Part shown: piece by piece, positions 1 to 13,239 of the stretch
How positions within the stretch are numbered: the stretch's first letter is position 1
How the letters are laid out: the number at the start of each line of letters is the position of its first letter
Assembly: GCA_050084515.1 (NCBI GenBank)
Contig: CM114271.1
Span: forward strand, 38,192,001-38,256,000
Direction: 5' to 3'
Length of the DNA: 64,000 bases
DNA from: Blasia pusilla
Taxonomy: Eukaryota; Marchantiophyta; Marchantiopsida; Blasiales
The notes under the pieces: model-generated
Databases searched by the model: none
The model's input: only the letters and a program-made list of their open reading frames with translations
Told to the model about the DNA's origin: nothing
Program-made: the position numbers and the translations under genes

Positions 1-2600
1 ATTAAATTTCCTAATGATGCCATTTTTCAACATCCATTGATGCTTATTAGCTGATATTTGTTTGATCTCGAATAGGCCACAGCTAGGGGAGCTCTAAACA
101 TGTCACGACCGGCTTTGGGTCTTCGATGGACAGATACTTGTGGTTCATTTCAAGTGACTTCTTGTAGAAGTTACCAAGGTACATTGCATGCAATACATAT
201 CTGCAAACATAAAAACCAACTCAACGGATTTTGCGGTTAGCAACTTAACACAAATTTGACTCAAACATTAGTATTTGGTTAGACATGAATGGAGAAGGAT
301 ATGATTTCCCACTAACCATCTAGGCTACACGTATCAAAGTTAATGATTATGCACGTTGCAAGATCATCGAGATGCATTTTTAAAATAATAATAAGTAATG
401 ATAATGGAGAGAGAAAAAAAATGATTAGGGACAAGTTAGTATAATTCTCGAGAGAATTGTGAGCACACATTTTTAAGAAAGTATCACAAGACACAAATAA
501 CTGCCCAAGAAATTCAATTACAAAAGGAATAAGTCCATTGGTCACATATCCCACCGCTTAACACAACTTCTTAATTCTTGTTGTTGCATCAACCGCACAA
601 CCTTTACTATGTGTAATTTGACACATGAAGTCTAAACATGTTGGATCAACAACCACTACATAAATCAATAGACAAAAGCCACCTCAATACATAACAAGAT
701 CAACTTTTTGATGGGAGGTTTCTTGTATAGAAGAAGGTAGGATATATATTTGATTTTGCCCACTTGTATATCTTGTAGTACTTGATCATGTCATAGGTTA
801 CCCTTCGTTCTTCATTCTGTGCACATCAAATAATGTGGATACCCTCTATATTAATAGGCTCGCCGCATACACAATTAGGCATGCCTAGAAAAGAAGTATA
901 AGGAAGCCTAAGTTGTAATCATAGAGTTGTTGAGAATATACTATGTGGAACATGAAATGGAAGAATAAGAGGATTTGTAATAAAACATATCCCAATCCTA
1001 TATCCACACAGAAATGCATACGAGTTTGATAAGTGTTATAGGATAGCTTGGAGAGAATGATGGAAAAGTTGATTTGATGCAAATTCTCAAACATAAACTC
1101 TTGAAGCTGATCAAGTTCTTATATAATCAAATAATTTAAATATGATAGAATTTATTTTATAGCAGTGGAAGAAGAGTCATTTCAAATCTTAGTTGTTGTT
1201 GGAATGATAGACGACCCTCCTCTACATGGCCACGTGATCCATCAAGACAGACGCGTCTCCTTGGAGAAATCTTAAAGTAAGAATCAGGGCAACCAAAGCT
1301 CGACCCCCCCCTCCAAAAAAATTTTGGTGCAAATGTGACTAAGGAGGAAAGTCCTAAACCTCCAAAACAAATAGGCAAGATAGTTTATCATGAAGCCAAG
1401 ATACCATTATCTCCCTCAAATGTATTTGGGCTAAGAAGTTCACTAAAAGTTATCAATGTAGAAGTGTCAAAAGAGATCAACTAGTATAAAAAATCTGAAG
1501 TGGAAGGACAAGTGCAAATAAGGTAGGAAGAACGTCGTAGGAAATATTGGAAGGGAATCCCATAAGTCACTCGAGGATCCTATATAGGAGATAACACTTT
1601 AAGTCATTCTTATGGGCCTTAGCCAAAACTTGGATAAATCCTATTGAGATACCAAAAACTCAAATACCTTCAATAAAGATGGTAAGACCATGAGTAGTTG
1701 AGGTAAATGTTTAGGGAAGGCACAAAGGAGATCCTACCCAATATTCACTAGGTTGGATTTTAAGGTGAGCATAACTCCTCGAATATGGTAGCATAAGAAA
1801 TTGAATTGAAAGCCTTAGCTACATCAACTTGAATCATTATCTAATGTGGATGAATATTAAGAGTGGGGCATATAAGTGAAATCACTGCCTCATAACCACT
1901 AGGGTAGCCACTCCAAATTAATGAGGAAATAAGTGGTTGCTAAAGTGATGAAAAAATTGGAACTAATGGAGGGATTAACTAATGAAGTAATGTAAAGCCT
2001 CTCCAATAGCCAAAGAGAAAGCATGTGAAGGAGGCTTTTCCATGGCCAATGAGTGACAAACCTCCAAGAGCCTAAAGATAACAAACCAAAGACAACTTGT
2101 CATATTATGTGCACACGCCTTATATAAATATGTCTACTTCATATTTGTTCTATTATTATCTCTTTGGGTTCAGGAATGTTAGTGCCCTCCGAGTCCCGTG
2201 AGTTTTTTCCCCTAATTTCTTAAGTCTTTTCAATTCAATCGGAATGTAAGATATAAATATAAACATACCCCTTTTAAAGTATATTTTTAATGGAGATTCC
2301 AAAAAGCGGAACTATAAATTTACAGTGTAAATTGGCCAAGTCAACATGTAATCCCAATTATCCTAATATGAAGGATGCCATATGGATCCCATGTGTTTTA
2401 TTTTAACTAGTTTGCCCCCATGGCAAAGGAGCATCAAAGTGATTTTGAGTAGAAAGTAAAAGCTGTCACGAGAGTTTTGAGGGGATAATACATCTAAGAT
2501 TAGGCCCAAGGATTAGACAAGATGCGTGTGACATTATTTTAGGTGGCATGTTAAGAAGAGATGGAGCATATCACGTGAATAGACATCGCTGCCAACATAT
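1..2600. other. AT-rich DNA, no gene recognised
   Basis: No reading frame here resembles a protein I know, and all open stretches are under about 80 codons. Composition is AT-rich and CpG-poor, like the transposon-derived parts of the window. No terminal repeats or RNA genes were seen. Confidence 0.6.
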
Positions 2601-2830
2601 ATCGGATGTCATGCACACAAGTCTAAGATCCATCTAACTCTGAATCCTAACATATCTACACGTGAATGGCTGAACAATCCCAATTGCTCCCCTAGCTGGT
2701 GGTTAGGTTCCTCTAACTCCATATAACCTACAAAACAAGTCTAAATGCTATGCACCTGTTTGGTGTTAAGATCAGGAGGTCGGATGTTATGTCGCCTTCA
2801 TCGTTAGTCTTCTCACTTTTCCAAACAAGG
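2600..2830 (-). repeat. Old remnant of a gypsy 3' end (D/B family)
   Basis: Positions 2680-2720 match, with several changes, the sequence at 35727-35768. In element D that sequence is the polypurine tract and the DNA just before it (shared core on this strand: ctggtggttaggt, against atggtggttaggt in D). The flanks are too eroded to follow. I infer an old truncated copy of the same gypsy family on the minus strand. Confidence 0.45.
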
Positions 2831-4999
2831 GCATTAGAACTTAAGTTTTGATGCCTCGCATAACAACTCCAATGCTACTCTCCTGCCCTTTCCACACATG
2901 TGACCTGATCTTCTTAGGGAATCTATGTTGTTGTGGGAATATTTTTGGAATCTTTATCAAACGAGTTTCGTTTCTAGTGTCGTTTTCATAGTCAGACTCA
3001 ATTTTTTGCACTTGTTCCAAAAATTTTGTTGTTCTCAAAGTCATGCAAAATACAACATAATTATGCCCATCTTACTTTCGCTCCTTTCTTGATTATCTTC
3101 TTGACCGACTTTCATCCAATTTGGTCCAAAATCATGCGAGTCCCACTCAAAATCAGCAACAAAGTGCCCACGCACTTGCTCACTTGCCCACATTCAACCT
3201 TGTGCAATTGACATTGATTTCCTCGCCAAAATTGTCTAAGGAACTCCGTCCCTACAATATGATCCACATTCGCTACACTCTTGAGAAACTCTATCAGAAT
3301 TGAGAAGCTTCCCCCCCTTTGATTCTTGTCAAATTTTCTGCATCTCACAGATTTCACAATTTTGAAGATCGGACTTCGATTTCAGCAATTCTTCTGCCCC
3401 ATGTTCTCCCACATGGTTAGAATATACTCGCTTGCAATTCCTGCAAACCCACGACATCTCTCGTGTGCTCTACAATTTAAATTGATCTAACTTTCTTTTG
3501 CAATTGAGAAGCAATGCGCATCTTCCTTAAGACATAAAGTTGACATGAAATGTGAAACTAGATCAAACTTGCAATATGCTATGCTTCATCTACACATTCA
3601 CTCAATGATATACACTTCGGTAAAAGTAGGTGAAAATATGCAAATAAAGTTTCAATGTGTGTGATCTTCAATCAATTCTAGTCCACTCTTCAAGAGAGAA
3701 TCCACGCTCAATACATGCAAAGTGCATTGTATCACGGATCCCAACATGGGTTTGATCCTAGGGAAGATGAGTTTTGAATGAGCTTCCTCCGAGGTAAATC
3801 CCCCATGGGTGACTCGTACACACAAGTAACCTCATTCTAGCAAATTACTAACGACCTGGAGTACACAAGGTACTAACTCCCTAACAAGTGCATACGTGGT
3901 CCTCTCATGAGACCAACTACCAACTAACCCTTGACCTTATAGGCCCAAATGACTCCACACAAGGGTGGGAGGGTCAATCTCTCTGAGGTTGCCACTCTTC
4001 AGAAATGAAGGATGACCTACACTCGTAGGTCATTTCCTAAGAGTAGGTCACATATGGCCTCTCAAAATAGGGAAGTACAAGACCCCTCTAAGGCCTCGAT
4101 ACTATTTCACCTTACGTCTCATCTACCATGACAAGCAATAAGAGAGTCCCAAATCCATTTGGGACTATAAGAATCTCCTCTCCTATAGTTTATTATGGGA
4201 GACTAATGTAAGGAGTAAGGACATCCATACATTTTAGATGTCCTTTAAATTTATACTTGATCTTTGTATTTTAGCATACCCCAAAATTATTTTTAGGGAA
4301 GGGAAGAGGGACAGAGACTATGCCTTGCACCAACGAGCAAGGTGCATGGACTCGAAAGTCCATGCACATTGCTCGTTAATGGTAGGTGTTACTTCAAAAT
4401 TTACATTAATGCCTCTACTCTAAGAGCTAGATCCCTTGAGCACATGAATTCGTGTTGTCCTCGTGATCATGATGGTCCTCAAAATTTTTGGGCGCAAAAA
4501 ATGTCTAGCATCATGGCCACCTTAGACAATTGGATGACGTACTTCTCTATTAGACTTTTTTTTAATCGGTTGGTAAACTCTTTTATCTCGATACAACAAG
4601 GTCTCTACCTCAACTACGGCCCTAAACAATCCGAATTCCGTTTTCTAAGTCCAATCTTACTACCAAGGTCCAGATTTTGGATGCAGTTTGGACATTCGTA
4701 ACACTACCCAAACCCCCTCACGAGGCGGCCCTCCCAAAGCTTCGTCTATCCCGAAAGCTATAATTTTGGCCACGGTCAAAGAGGATGTTGAAAAACTAGA
4801 ATTTATTCTCACATGGAAGGCCTTCAAGTGTACAACAACGTAACTAAGTTCATGAAGACCCTTGCAAGTTCTGCCTATTTTTTTCCTTCCCTCATTCATC
4901 TAGCCTATCCAAGTGTCCAACACATGTTCTTAAAATGATTTCTTTGACCCTCACAAGTTCTGCCTATTTAGCCTATCCACATGTCCTATATATGTTTTT
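2831..4999. other. No gene recognised
   Basis: Only short overlapping frames on both strands, none recognisable. The one structured feature is the long hairpin at 4332-4377. CpG content rises abruptly near 5000. Confidence 0.55.
4332..4377. repeat. 21-bp-stem hairpin with 4-nt loop
   Basis: The 21 bases at 4332-4352 and the 21 bases at 4357-4377 are reverse complements with one mismatch, separated by a 4-base loop (cgaa). It stands alone in a stretch with no gene. It could be the remains of a tiny foldback element or of an inverted duplication. The loop is far too short for a normal plant microRNA precursor. Confidence 0.8.
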
Positions 5000-6497
5000 A
5001 GAATGACTTTCTCAGCACCCCTTCAGGGTCGCACACTGGATGGCATCAGGGGCTGGCTGACTATAGAAGGTCGGGTCCCATTTGAAGATCTCCATCCATC
5101 CGTCCGTCCGTCTTCCAGAATTAGAGTCCCGAGCTGCGAGTCCCGAGGTCTGGCTAAGGATTGTCGCTACTTCACTTGCGGCGCTCCTCTTCAGGAGTCA
5201 GGACGTTCGTCAGGGTTCAGGACGAACAATCGGGAGTAGAGGCTGCGGGTCCACCTTTAAGGTAAAGTTTTTAGAGTAAATAAAATAGACATGCATGCAT
5301 GACCTCATCGTTCTCATGTGGCATGTTGCGCGAGGGGATACTTGTTGTTGTTTGTGTGACGTGGGGTGGGGTGCGGTCCTGTCGCGCTTCCGGATCCGCA
5401 ACCGGCGGTTCATTTCACCTCATTACGTTTTCTTCTGCCCGAAATTCCAAACTCCAGGGTCTGGGCAGGCCGGTGTCTCTCGAGCATCTTCAGCATCTGA
5501 CCGGGCCGGGCCGGTGCCTACCGGATCCGAAATACGACTGCGGGCAGAGAGTCGCGGAGTTTCGCATTGAGCGTGGCGGGCTGCGAGAGGCGTGACTGGA
5601 CTCCTGGAGGGTGCTTAGTAAGGGCCGCACTGCCGTGGGCATCTTACGCCGTGTTGGGCCACTTCTAGCGGTGCTGCTTGCGGGCGTAGGAATTGCATAA
5701 TTAGGGCGAGGTAGCACGACTTCGCCCCTCGACAACCTGATCCCGCCGGCAGATCCTCCGCGCGATGGGATGGAGTATTATATCCGTCGGCGCTCGTGAC
5801 CAGGCACCATTCCCTCCCCGCGTCTCCCTCCGCACGACGCCCGCGCCTTGGAATGCTGGTCGTGCGCACGTGATGGTGGGTCGCTGTCGCGGCCGGTGTG
5901 CGCTCGAGGGCCAAGTTCACTGTCGCCACACCCTTCCCTCACACTCTCTCTCTCGTAGCCCGCTTGCACATCTCTCTTTACGTCGTGTCTCGCACCCCCG
6001 CTCCGCCCAGGCAGGGGCCTTGGCTTGCTGGCCGGTCCTCGCCAGAGATGCTGGATCGCGTAGGTGCTATGGTTCATGTCGGTGTGGATCCCCCGATTTC
6101 ATGAGCTCTGGGATCAGGATTTCCGCAGTCGGGATCCCCCATGTTTGCTGACTACGGACTCTTGTAATTTGTGGATCGTCGTAGTCCTTCCGCTGCCGAA
6201 AGACATTTGGTCGTTCTTTGTGCCCGCCCCGTCCCTGTGTATGTCTCCAGCGGCTTCATGCGCACCCATTCTTTTCGTTCTCGTCGTCGCGACTGCGTTT
6301 CCCAATTTCCCATGAAGTGCAGCTCTTCTCGCATGATTCGTCAGCCGCTGTCTTCCCTGATGGGAGCCATCCGGGAAATCTCGGCTGGAGGGCGATGCAT
6401 GGCAGCTTAGAGATTTCTTCTTCGCCGTGTATCAGCCCTGGCGAAGGATACGGAGCCCGAGGGGTCGGGGGCCGTGTGGGCAGGGCCGAGGCGTGGG
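5000..6497 (+). promoter_or_regulatory. CpG-rich promoter and 5' leader of the Ser-rich gene
   Basis: GC and CpG content jump at about 5000 and stay high to about 10100. A strongly pyrimidine-rich stretch at about 5930-6010 (repeated tctctctc) resembles the Y-patch seen near plant transcription starts. No open frame in this part is convincing, so I read it as promoter plus 5' leader, possibly with a leader intron. The transcription start itself is not proven. Confidence 0.5.
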
Positions 6498-8939
6498 ATG
6501 TTGCTCGAGACCGCCTTGGCAGATTTCTCAGCTGAGGATTCACCAGGTCTCGGGCAACCTGGACCTGCGTCGTTTTCATGGGAAGCTATGCCCGCAGTAG
6601 CCAAGTCCCCAGCCGCGAGCGGAGTACGCTTTGGTCCCGTTGTCGCACCCCCCGGCATGGTGCCACTGGCCAGTCACCCCGATGTGCAAGTCCTCAGGCC
6701 TTCACCAAGCAGGCAATTCTCCGGCGAGCTGACGCGTTCTGGACGTCCCCGACTCCCCTACAACGTGAGCAAACTGTCTGAGACGCCGATGTCACTGGGC
6801 AGGTCGTTAAGCGATGTCATCTGCGCTTACCGCGCTCTGAGCTTCGGCGCGGACGAGATTCGGCTGCAGAAAAAAACGAGTCCTCTTCCCGAAGACGGGA
6901 CATCGCCTTTCTCGCGGGAGGAGCCGCGCGGTAAACCGAAATCGGAAGCCGCCCGAGTCAGGAGCATCGGCAGGCGCCCTCTCCAACCTCCTCCCGTCCG
7001 CTTAACGTCGGTCAAAGACTGGCATCAAGCTGAATGCTCTGATTCATCTAGCCCTGGATCGATCCAATCCTCGGGTCACTCCTTCTCCAGCAAAGGAGTG
7101 CAAGGGAGGTCGTCGGATTCGTTGTCGCCTGGGTCCTCGTTCCGGTACGAGCAGAGCGGCAGCAGCATCAAGCATCAACTGAAGGCTCACCCAGGCGATG
7201 TGGTCCGCATGTCGAGAATCGGATCGGAGCAGGCGACAAATCATCACAGTCGCAACGACTCGTCATGTAGTATAGATTCGGAGTACAAGTTCTATGACGA
7301 GGAGTCCCCGGTGAGCATTCTCGAATGTCTGCCCAGCCCGCCTCTGAACTCGAACGCTTTGAGTCGTGGATCGCCTCTCCAGGCGCATCCCAACTCTTCT
7401 GCCTCGTCTTCACCTGCTACCTACTCTTCGGCGGAGACTTCGTCTCAACTGTCCATCTCGTCCCCGACTTCGTCTCGCGGCGCTCTCCGATGTTTGCCGA
7501 GCTTCCATTCGGCGTCCCTGCATTCCTCTGCTCCGCCGGCGAGCACGAGTTCCTCTTCCAATTTCATGGCCAGCTGCCTCGTGGCTCTGGAGGTAGCTCT
7601 GGCCAGCAATCGAGACGATGGCGAGGTCGATCCCCACGAGAGTTGTCTCAACTCACTCCGACATCCGGACGTAGATGACGATTCCCCCAGCTCTCGGCCC
7701 TACTACGAGTCGGCTTCTCGCCATCGCTGGTCGGGCAACCAGTCCCATCTGGAACCGGAGTACCACACCATGGATTTCTACAGCGACCGCGCAGACGATC
7801 GGTACAGGCTGAGCTCGGGCTTCACGTCAGGATCTTCACGCAGCCACTCGTTGGGCAGAAGCTCGCCAGTGAGCGACGGCTCGAGCTCGCCCCGCAGCTT
7901 CGTGTCTTCGCGCAGCGGCCTGTCCAGGCTCACTTTTCGCAGGCCCAGAGGCTCTCGGAGGAGCGCTGACGAGTACACTTCGCAGGATAGAGAGCTGTTG
8001 CAGCTCCATCGTGACTCTTGGGTTCATCAGCCCGACGATTCCTGCAGCATTGTGGACAGCGAGCGAAGTGTACAGATTGGCATCGGCAGACATCGGGAGG
8101 TTTACTGGGACGACCAGCAATCGGATCTCGCCTCCGATAGAGCAGAGGAGGTGGTGCGCGGGGCTGTGGATGGGCTGCGCTTTACTTACTCTCCGGTCTC
8201 CTCGGCATTTGTGTTCACGAGGCCGAGCGATGTTTCAAATGGAGGCGAGCCCGAAATTCCCCCCGTCCGCTGCGCCTCTCCTCCCAACACCGTTGACACT
8301 GAGATTTCCCAAAGGTTTTCCATATCTCTCGACTACGCGACCTCCATCTGCAGCGAGGACTCGCTGCCGTACTCGATGGGGCGAGCCTCGGACGTGACTG
8401 AACTCGGAATCTCTCGTGCGGAGTCCTGGAGTAAGGTGGTCCGAGGTGCTCCCGCCGATCTCCCGCACCAAGCAGGTCCGTCCGGGCTTCTAGAGCGTGG
8501 AGTGTCCTACGTCGTCGAGGAAGAGAGCGGATGCGACGATGCAGAGTACGGTGGAAACCATCTTGCCGATTGTACAATTCCCCCACGGCTTCCAAAGCGG
8601 CGTTCGAAGAAGTCGGGAATGGCGACTTGTCTGGTAAGCTCTTGCATGCCATCGGTCCTTCGGATTCGCAGCATTTGTCTCATCGCGGACCTTGCATTAT
8701 TCGACGCCCCACTCCTCCGCTTCTCAGGTGCTTTGATCCTAAAATTATCTCCGGATGCAGCTTTATTGATGTTCGACTGTCCCCTGCAGAGCTTCAAATT
8801 CGTGGTACTCCAGCCATTCCGATCCATCCTCAGAAACGTCAAGGCCATGAGTCCCGGCCGCTCACGCCTTGGACCCCCGTGCGAGTGCGGCCGGCAGCGG
8901 CAGCCTAATTGGAATTCACAATCTGGCAGAATCCTGTAA
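6498..8939 (+). CDS. Ser-rich TRM/LONGIFOLIA-like protein (C-terminus uncertain)
   Basis: Long GC-rich frame. The frame is open a little upstream, but 6498 is the first ATG; the next in-frame ATG, giving MPAVAKSP, is about 30 codons on. Read unspliced it gives 813 residues, very rich in Ser, Arg, Pro and Asp and without membrane segments. About 260 residues in lies DEESPVSILECLPSPP. The SPVSxLE core is a hallmark of plant TON1-recruiting-motif (TRM)/LONGIFOLIA proteins, which guide cortical microtubule arrays. A good splice donor (ctg|gtaagc) follows 8633, and acceptor-like sites end at 8727 and 8789. Only the latter keeps the frame open, so the last ~100 codons may be partly intron. I could not find the DUF4378 domain that usually ends this family. 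Frame and expression are likely real; the family call rests on one motif and composition. Confidence 0.5.
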   Translation: MLLETALADFSAEDSPGLGQPGPASFSWEAMPAVAKSPAASGVRFGPVVAPPGMVPLASHPDVQVLRPSPSRQFSGELTRSGRPRLPYNVSKLSETPMSLGRSLSDVICAYRALSFGADEIRLQKKTSPLPEDGTSPFSREEPRGKPKSEAARVRSIGRRPLQPPPVRLTSVKDWHQAECSDSSSPGSIQSSGHSFSSKGVQGRSSDSLSPGSSFRYEQSGSSIKHQLKAHPGDVVRMSRIGSEQATNHHSRNDSSCSIDSEYKFYDEESPVSILECLPSPPLNSNALSRGSPLQAHPNSSASSSPATYSSAETSSQLSISSPTSSRGALRCLPSFHSASLHSSAPPASTSSSSNFMASCLVALEVALASNRDDGEVDPHESCLNSLRHPDVDDDSPSSRPYYESASRHRWSGNQSHLEPEYHTMDFYSDRADDRYRLSSGFTSGSSRSHSLGRSSPVSDGSSSPRSFVSSRSGLSRLTFRRPRGSRRSADEYTSQDRELLQLHRDSWVHQPDDSCSIVDSERSVQIGIGRHREVYWDDQQSDLASDRAEEVVRGAVDGLRFTYSPVSSAFVFTRPSDVSNGGEPEIPPVRCASPPNTVDTEISQRFSISLDYATSICSEDSLPYSMGRASDVTELGISRAESWSKVVRGAPADLPHQAGPSGLLERGVSYVVEEESGCDDAEYGGNHLADCTIPPRLPKRRSKKSGMATCLVSSCMPSVLRIRSICLIADLALFDAPLLRFSGALILKLSPDAALLMFDCPLQSFKFVVLQPFRSILRNVKAMSPGRSRLGPPCECGRQRQPNWNSQSGRIL

Positions 8940-10170
8940 TTGTTCTTTCATCATGAGTGGAATGTACAGTAAGGTGCGTGCCGTCCCGTTCCTCCATGGA
9001 CAATTACCGGACGCAATGTCTGTTTTCGTGTGAATTCCACTGGTCCCCTTGCAGCTCACCTATTCAACTTCCGCACAGGACTCCATCCCTCTATTAACAT
9101 CGTCCTGTTCGTTGCGCTTGCAGACATGCGTCCTCGTCCTCATTTGGGAAGCAGACCACGTGCGACCTGCAATCTGTGGTCTTGCAGTGATCTGGCCTCG
9201 CGGTTCTCTCAAGTCTCTCCGCCCTCGCTCGGACTCGGACCGGGATTCTTAGTCCTCGAGCCTTAGTTCCTAACTGATAACAATATCGTGACCTGCATGG
9301 AACGGGTGATCGCCGGGACGGCTTTCCAGATCTACGTAGAACGGAGAAATCATAAGTCGCCTTGGTTTATGACCTTTTGTAGAGCGAAACCACGAGTGCT
9401 GAGGTCCGAACAGAGACTTGTTCTGGCACGGGGTGCTGCCATCAATGGTTCAGGCCTGTGGAATCAATTGCCAGAGTGCAGTTTTGTTCTATGGTTGCAG
9501 CGCTCTCTGCTGGAGTACAGTTTTGTATGTATCAGTCATGTAAGTAATACCTGTTTCTCAGAATCTCTTGTGTCAATAACAGAGTCTTGTGGGATCACTT
9601 TCGGAGCACTGATCTAGTTGCTTATCCTGGGAACAGCGCCGGCGAAACGCGAGTTTTCATCGTGATTCAGATTGATTACGCGTTCGTGATAGTTGTATAG
9701 ATAGATAGATGGTAAGTGAACACGCTTCCGAGCACTCACTGGTCGCAGGTCCACAATCAAATCGTCTCGTCACGGGCGACGCTGCACCGGAGTCGATCTT
9801 CCATCTGCAACTCCGCGCCGTTGCCTGAAATGGATTGTCAGGAAGCGGCGCCTCAGCCTCTTCTGTTCCGTGAACTCGGCAGAAATATTGCATGCAAGGA
9901 AGAAAGCACTTGTCTACAAAATCTAGCCACCACTGCTGTTTGTCAGTTCGTCGCATCTCGTGGCCGAACAGTCTTCGGAGAAGCGAAACGAAAATGGGCA
10001 AAAGTAGGGATCTCGATCACTTTAAATTTCTGAAACTACAAAGTGGGAAGAGTAACAAGAAAAAACGACCTCATCTGAAGTTAGAATTGTATCAGAACTT
10101 CTTTGAAAGAAAAATTGCACAACGCTCAAGTGAGACGTGTTCTGAACAAATGTGTCGGAGACTGCGATCA
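8940..10170. other. Downstream part of the CpG-rich island, no clear gene
   Basis: GC-richer than its surroundings, fading by about 10.1 kb. It probably holds the 3' untranslated region or further exons of the Ser-rich gene. Frames of about 100 codons at 9288-9617 and 9657-10001 resemble nothing I know and overlap on both strands. Confidence 0.4.
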
Positions 10171-13100
10171 TAATTATATCAACACAAACTCATAACGTCC
10201 ATCGCCCAGAAACGTAATCGAACGCCAAGTAATGCTAGGAAAATAAACCTAGTCACATCAGCATCTCTGGTCGATGGAAGAAACGACCATAAACACAGCA
10301 TCGTCTGTGCGAAGTAACGTAGATTTCGAAATGTGACATGGAAATACTCACGTCTATGCAAAGGATAATTAAATCACTACAATCATTCACAACACCGTGC
10401 TAATATGAAACTTACCCACGTAAAACATCGGCGAATATTTAACTTGACTGAAAGTGGTAGTTGGTAAAGATCCGTATAATTGCAACCATTCCACTAGTTA
10501 ACAACATAGTCATACAAAATACAAAATAATGATTGTTAGATAATAATTGTTCATTCAAATAATCATAACAATATTAACTATAATTAAAATTAAAAGTCTC
10601 TCGAATAGACAAAGGAAAGGTTATTTAAAAGTACACATCTATGCATAGTTAAGAAAAGAAAACTCATGCCTCTCTCTCAAAAGAACCTCATACATAATAA
10701 AAAAAAGGAAAAAACACACTTGTCTATTTCGGAAAAGTGCCAAACTCACCCTCGAGCCTCGCATGTTCCCGAAATATATGTACCCATTCCATCTTACGCC
10801 ACCACTTTCTTTACATCTCCAAATTTACTCCTAAGTTTATCTCACCTCACAATGATGAATTTGTTAATGTAAGGACAAGACTCGAGAGTCCATATATGTG
10901 TACCATGATTGTAACTAGGGTCTCATTTTACTTACTCAATGTTTCTATATTCATGGTTCATTCATGCCTTCCTTCAGTTCATGTGCTCCATCATTACCAT
11001 TTGAAGGGTTTTAGTCAAAGGTAATCATAATAATCCTCCTAGAATTTCAAAAATGTAATGCAATGACATAATGCCTAGGGAAGGAGGGAGGACGTATATT
11101 TATATCATGTAAACTAGCTTAGGGATTTCAAATGTTCATTATCGTCTCGTAAACAAGGGCTTTCAAATCACTACTTCAGTTTTTTTTCCATTAATTTATA
11201 TGCTAAATGGAGGACACAGTCATTATTTTTAGCTGCTCCTCCGTTTGACAGGTGTCCATGGGTGTTTCTAAAAAATACTTTTGGTCATGCTAATTGGGAT
11301 TCATGTTTTATTAATTGAGGTTGCATTGAAACATAACATTATTAAACGGAGATGGGAATCCGTGCATCGTATCGATTCTTACTAGTAATATCAAAGTCTA
11401 GTTCTTTAGTTGAGTTTGTGCTTAACACCTTTAAATTAATTCATACTAGTAAGGGTGATGTAAATACCCTTATCACTTATCTTTATGTTTTCATACCTAA
11501 GTAAATAATCACAATTGGAATATGTAATTTTTAAAAAGACACACATCATCGTGAAGAATCAGATACATTAAACGTCAAATTACTATATAGAGTTGTCCTA
11601 TATGTAGACCATATTTACACAATTCCTCTCTGGTTCATGACTTCCTTAAATATTTTTATTGGGATCAAATGACATAAAAATTTAAGAATTATCTCATTGA
11701 AATATTTTTGGATGTAATAGTTTGATTTCCCATTTAATAGGGGCTAAAATAGTCTATGAATGTCATATGTTTTTTTCCTCAAAATAAAAATGATAAAATT
11801 AAAAAATGAATAGATATTATTTTCAACAAGAAATTAAAAATTACTTGTGTTGGGTGTTAATGATATGCTAAGTGCTAACCAAAATAATAATTTTTTAGAA
11901 GGGAAAAGATTGATTTTTTTGGATGAGAGGAAAAGAAACAAAATCAAATTTTCTTTCAATAAAAAAGGGTTTTAAAATTCGATTTAATAGGGTTGAAATT
12001 TAATTTAAAAACTTTCATAAAAATGCATATCACCATAATATTGATATGAGATACTGATTGGGATATTTAACCAAGGATATATGAACGTACTTGATAAAAC
12101 CAAACTAAGATCTAAGATTACAATGTTATGATTATCTTGATTGAGTGGATGAAATTAAACATGAGTATGGAATATGTGTGGTGATATCTTGATTCAACAT
12201 GGATATATTAATGAGTTGAACCAGAAAGTATGTGAGGGAAATTCCCGATTAGCATTAAAAGATAGAAAGATGGTCCAAGGACCAAGCTTATGACCAATGC
12301 AAATCTGACATGCATGAACCAAAAGACTTTTTGAGGTTACTCTAATAAGAAAAAAGATATGTTATTGTGTTGTAAATTGGCGGTGCCACGTTGTAAAATC
12401 TAGGGATATTTGTGTATGATGTTGTGGACGTCGTAAACGTTGTGTATATTTCGGTTTTGGGTTTACAAGTGTCTCATGTCTTGTAGAACGTTGTGAAAAT
12501 AACGGAGGGAATTCCCCCCCTTACCCCTTCTTTTCTTGCCATTTTTTTTCTCATTTTCTTGCGGAATTTTCCTTCCATCATTTTGTTTCGATTATCAAGT
12601 CTTTTTTTTTCCCATAGGTATAGAGGTTTGGAAGGAATCCAACGGTGAAGGAGATCAAGAAGGCAAAGATGGAGTCCCTAAGGCTTCTTTTTCAGCAATT
12701 GGAGGATTTGGAGTGAGGGATGAGTTTCAATCCTCCTTTTGCATTGTAAAACTTCCCATTTGTGATGTGACCAAATGAATCTTCTTCTTGTATTATATAT
12801 AATAGGTTCTAGTTCCAAAGAGTATACAAGAGAACTCCACACAAGGATCCAGTCAGGTATGGTGAGTTGCTCCTAATTCAGTGAGCTCGGAAATACTCCC
12901 TAACCCAAGTGTTGGTGCATCCAATACTTGCTCGCATTGCAATAGCATCCAAATAATGATTTGGCAAGTGATGGGGAGGAGGAGGATGATAGTGGTGAGG
13001 TCTGTCCCAAATCATAATTCAACTCCTTTGTGTCCGCACCCTTACTATCACCATGTAGTGATAGTCATATTAGTGGCCGTAGTGGTAGACCGCGTGGAGA

Positions 13101-13239
13101 GTTAACACGTCCATGATGTAGATCTAGGGATAGGAGTACTTTTACATACTGTGACCTCTTTATAAAAAGTATTCACCAATTTTGTGTATACCTTTTTGGG
13201 GAATAAAAGTGAGTATTTTATTTCATGGAATTCCAATTT
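10171..13239. other. AT-rich intergenic DNA
   Basis: Strongly AT-rich with many A and T runs. No frame above 95 codons and none recognisable. No repeat ends seen. Confidence 0.6.
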
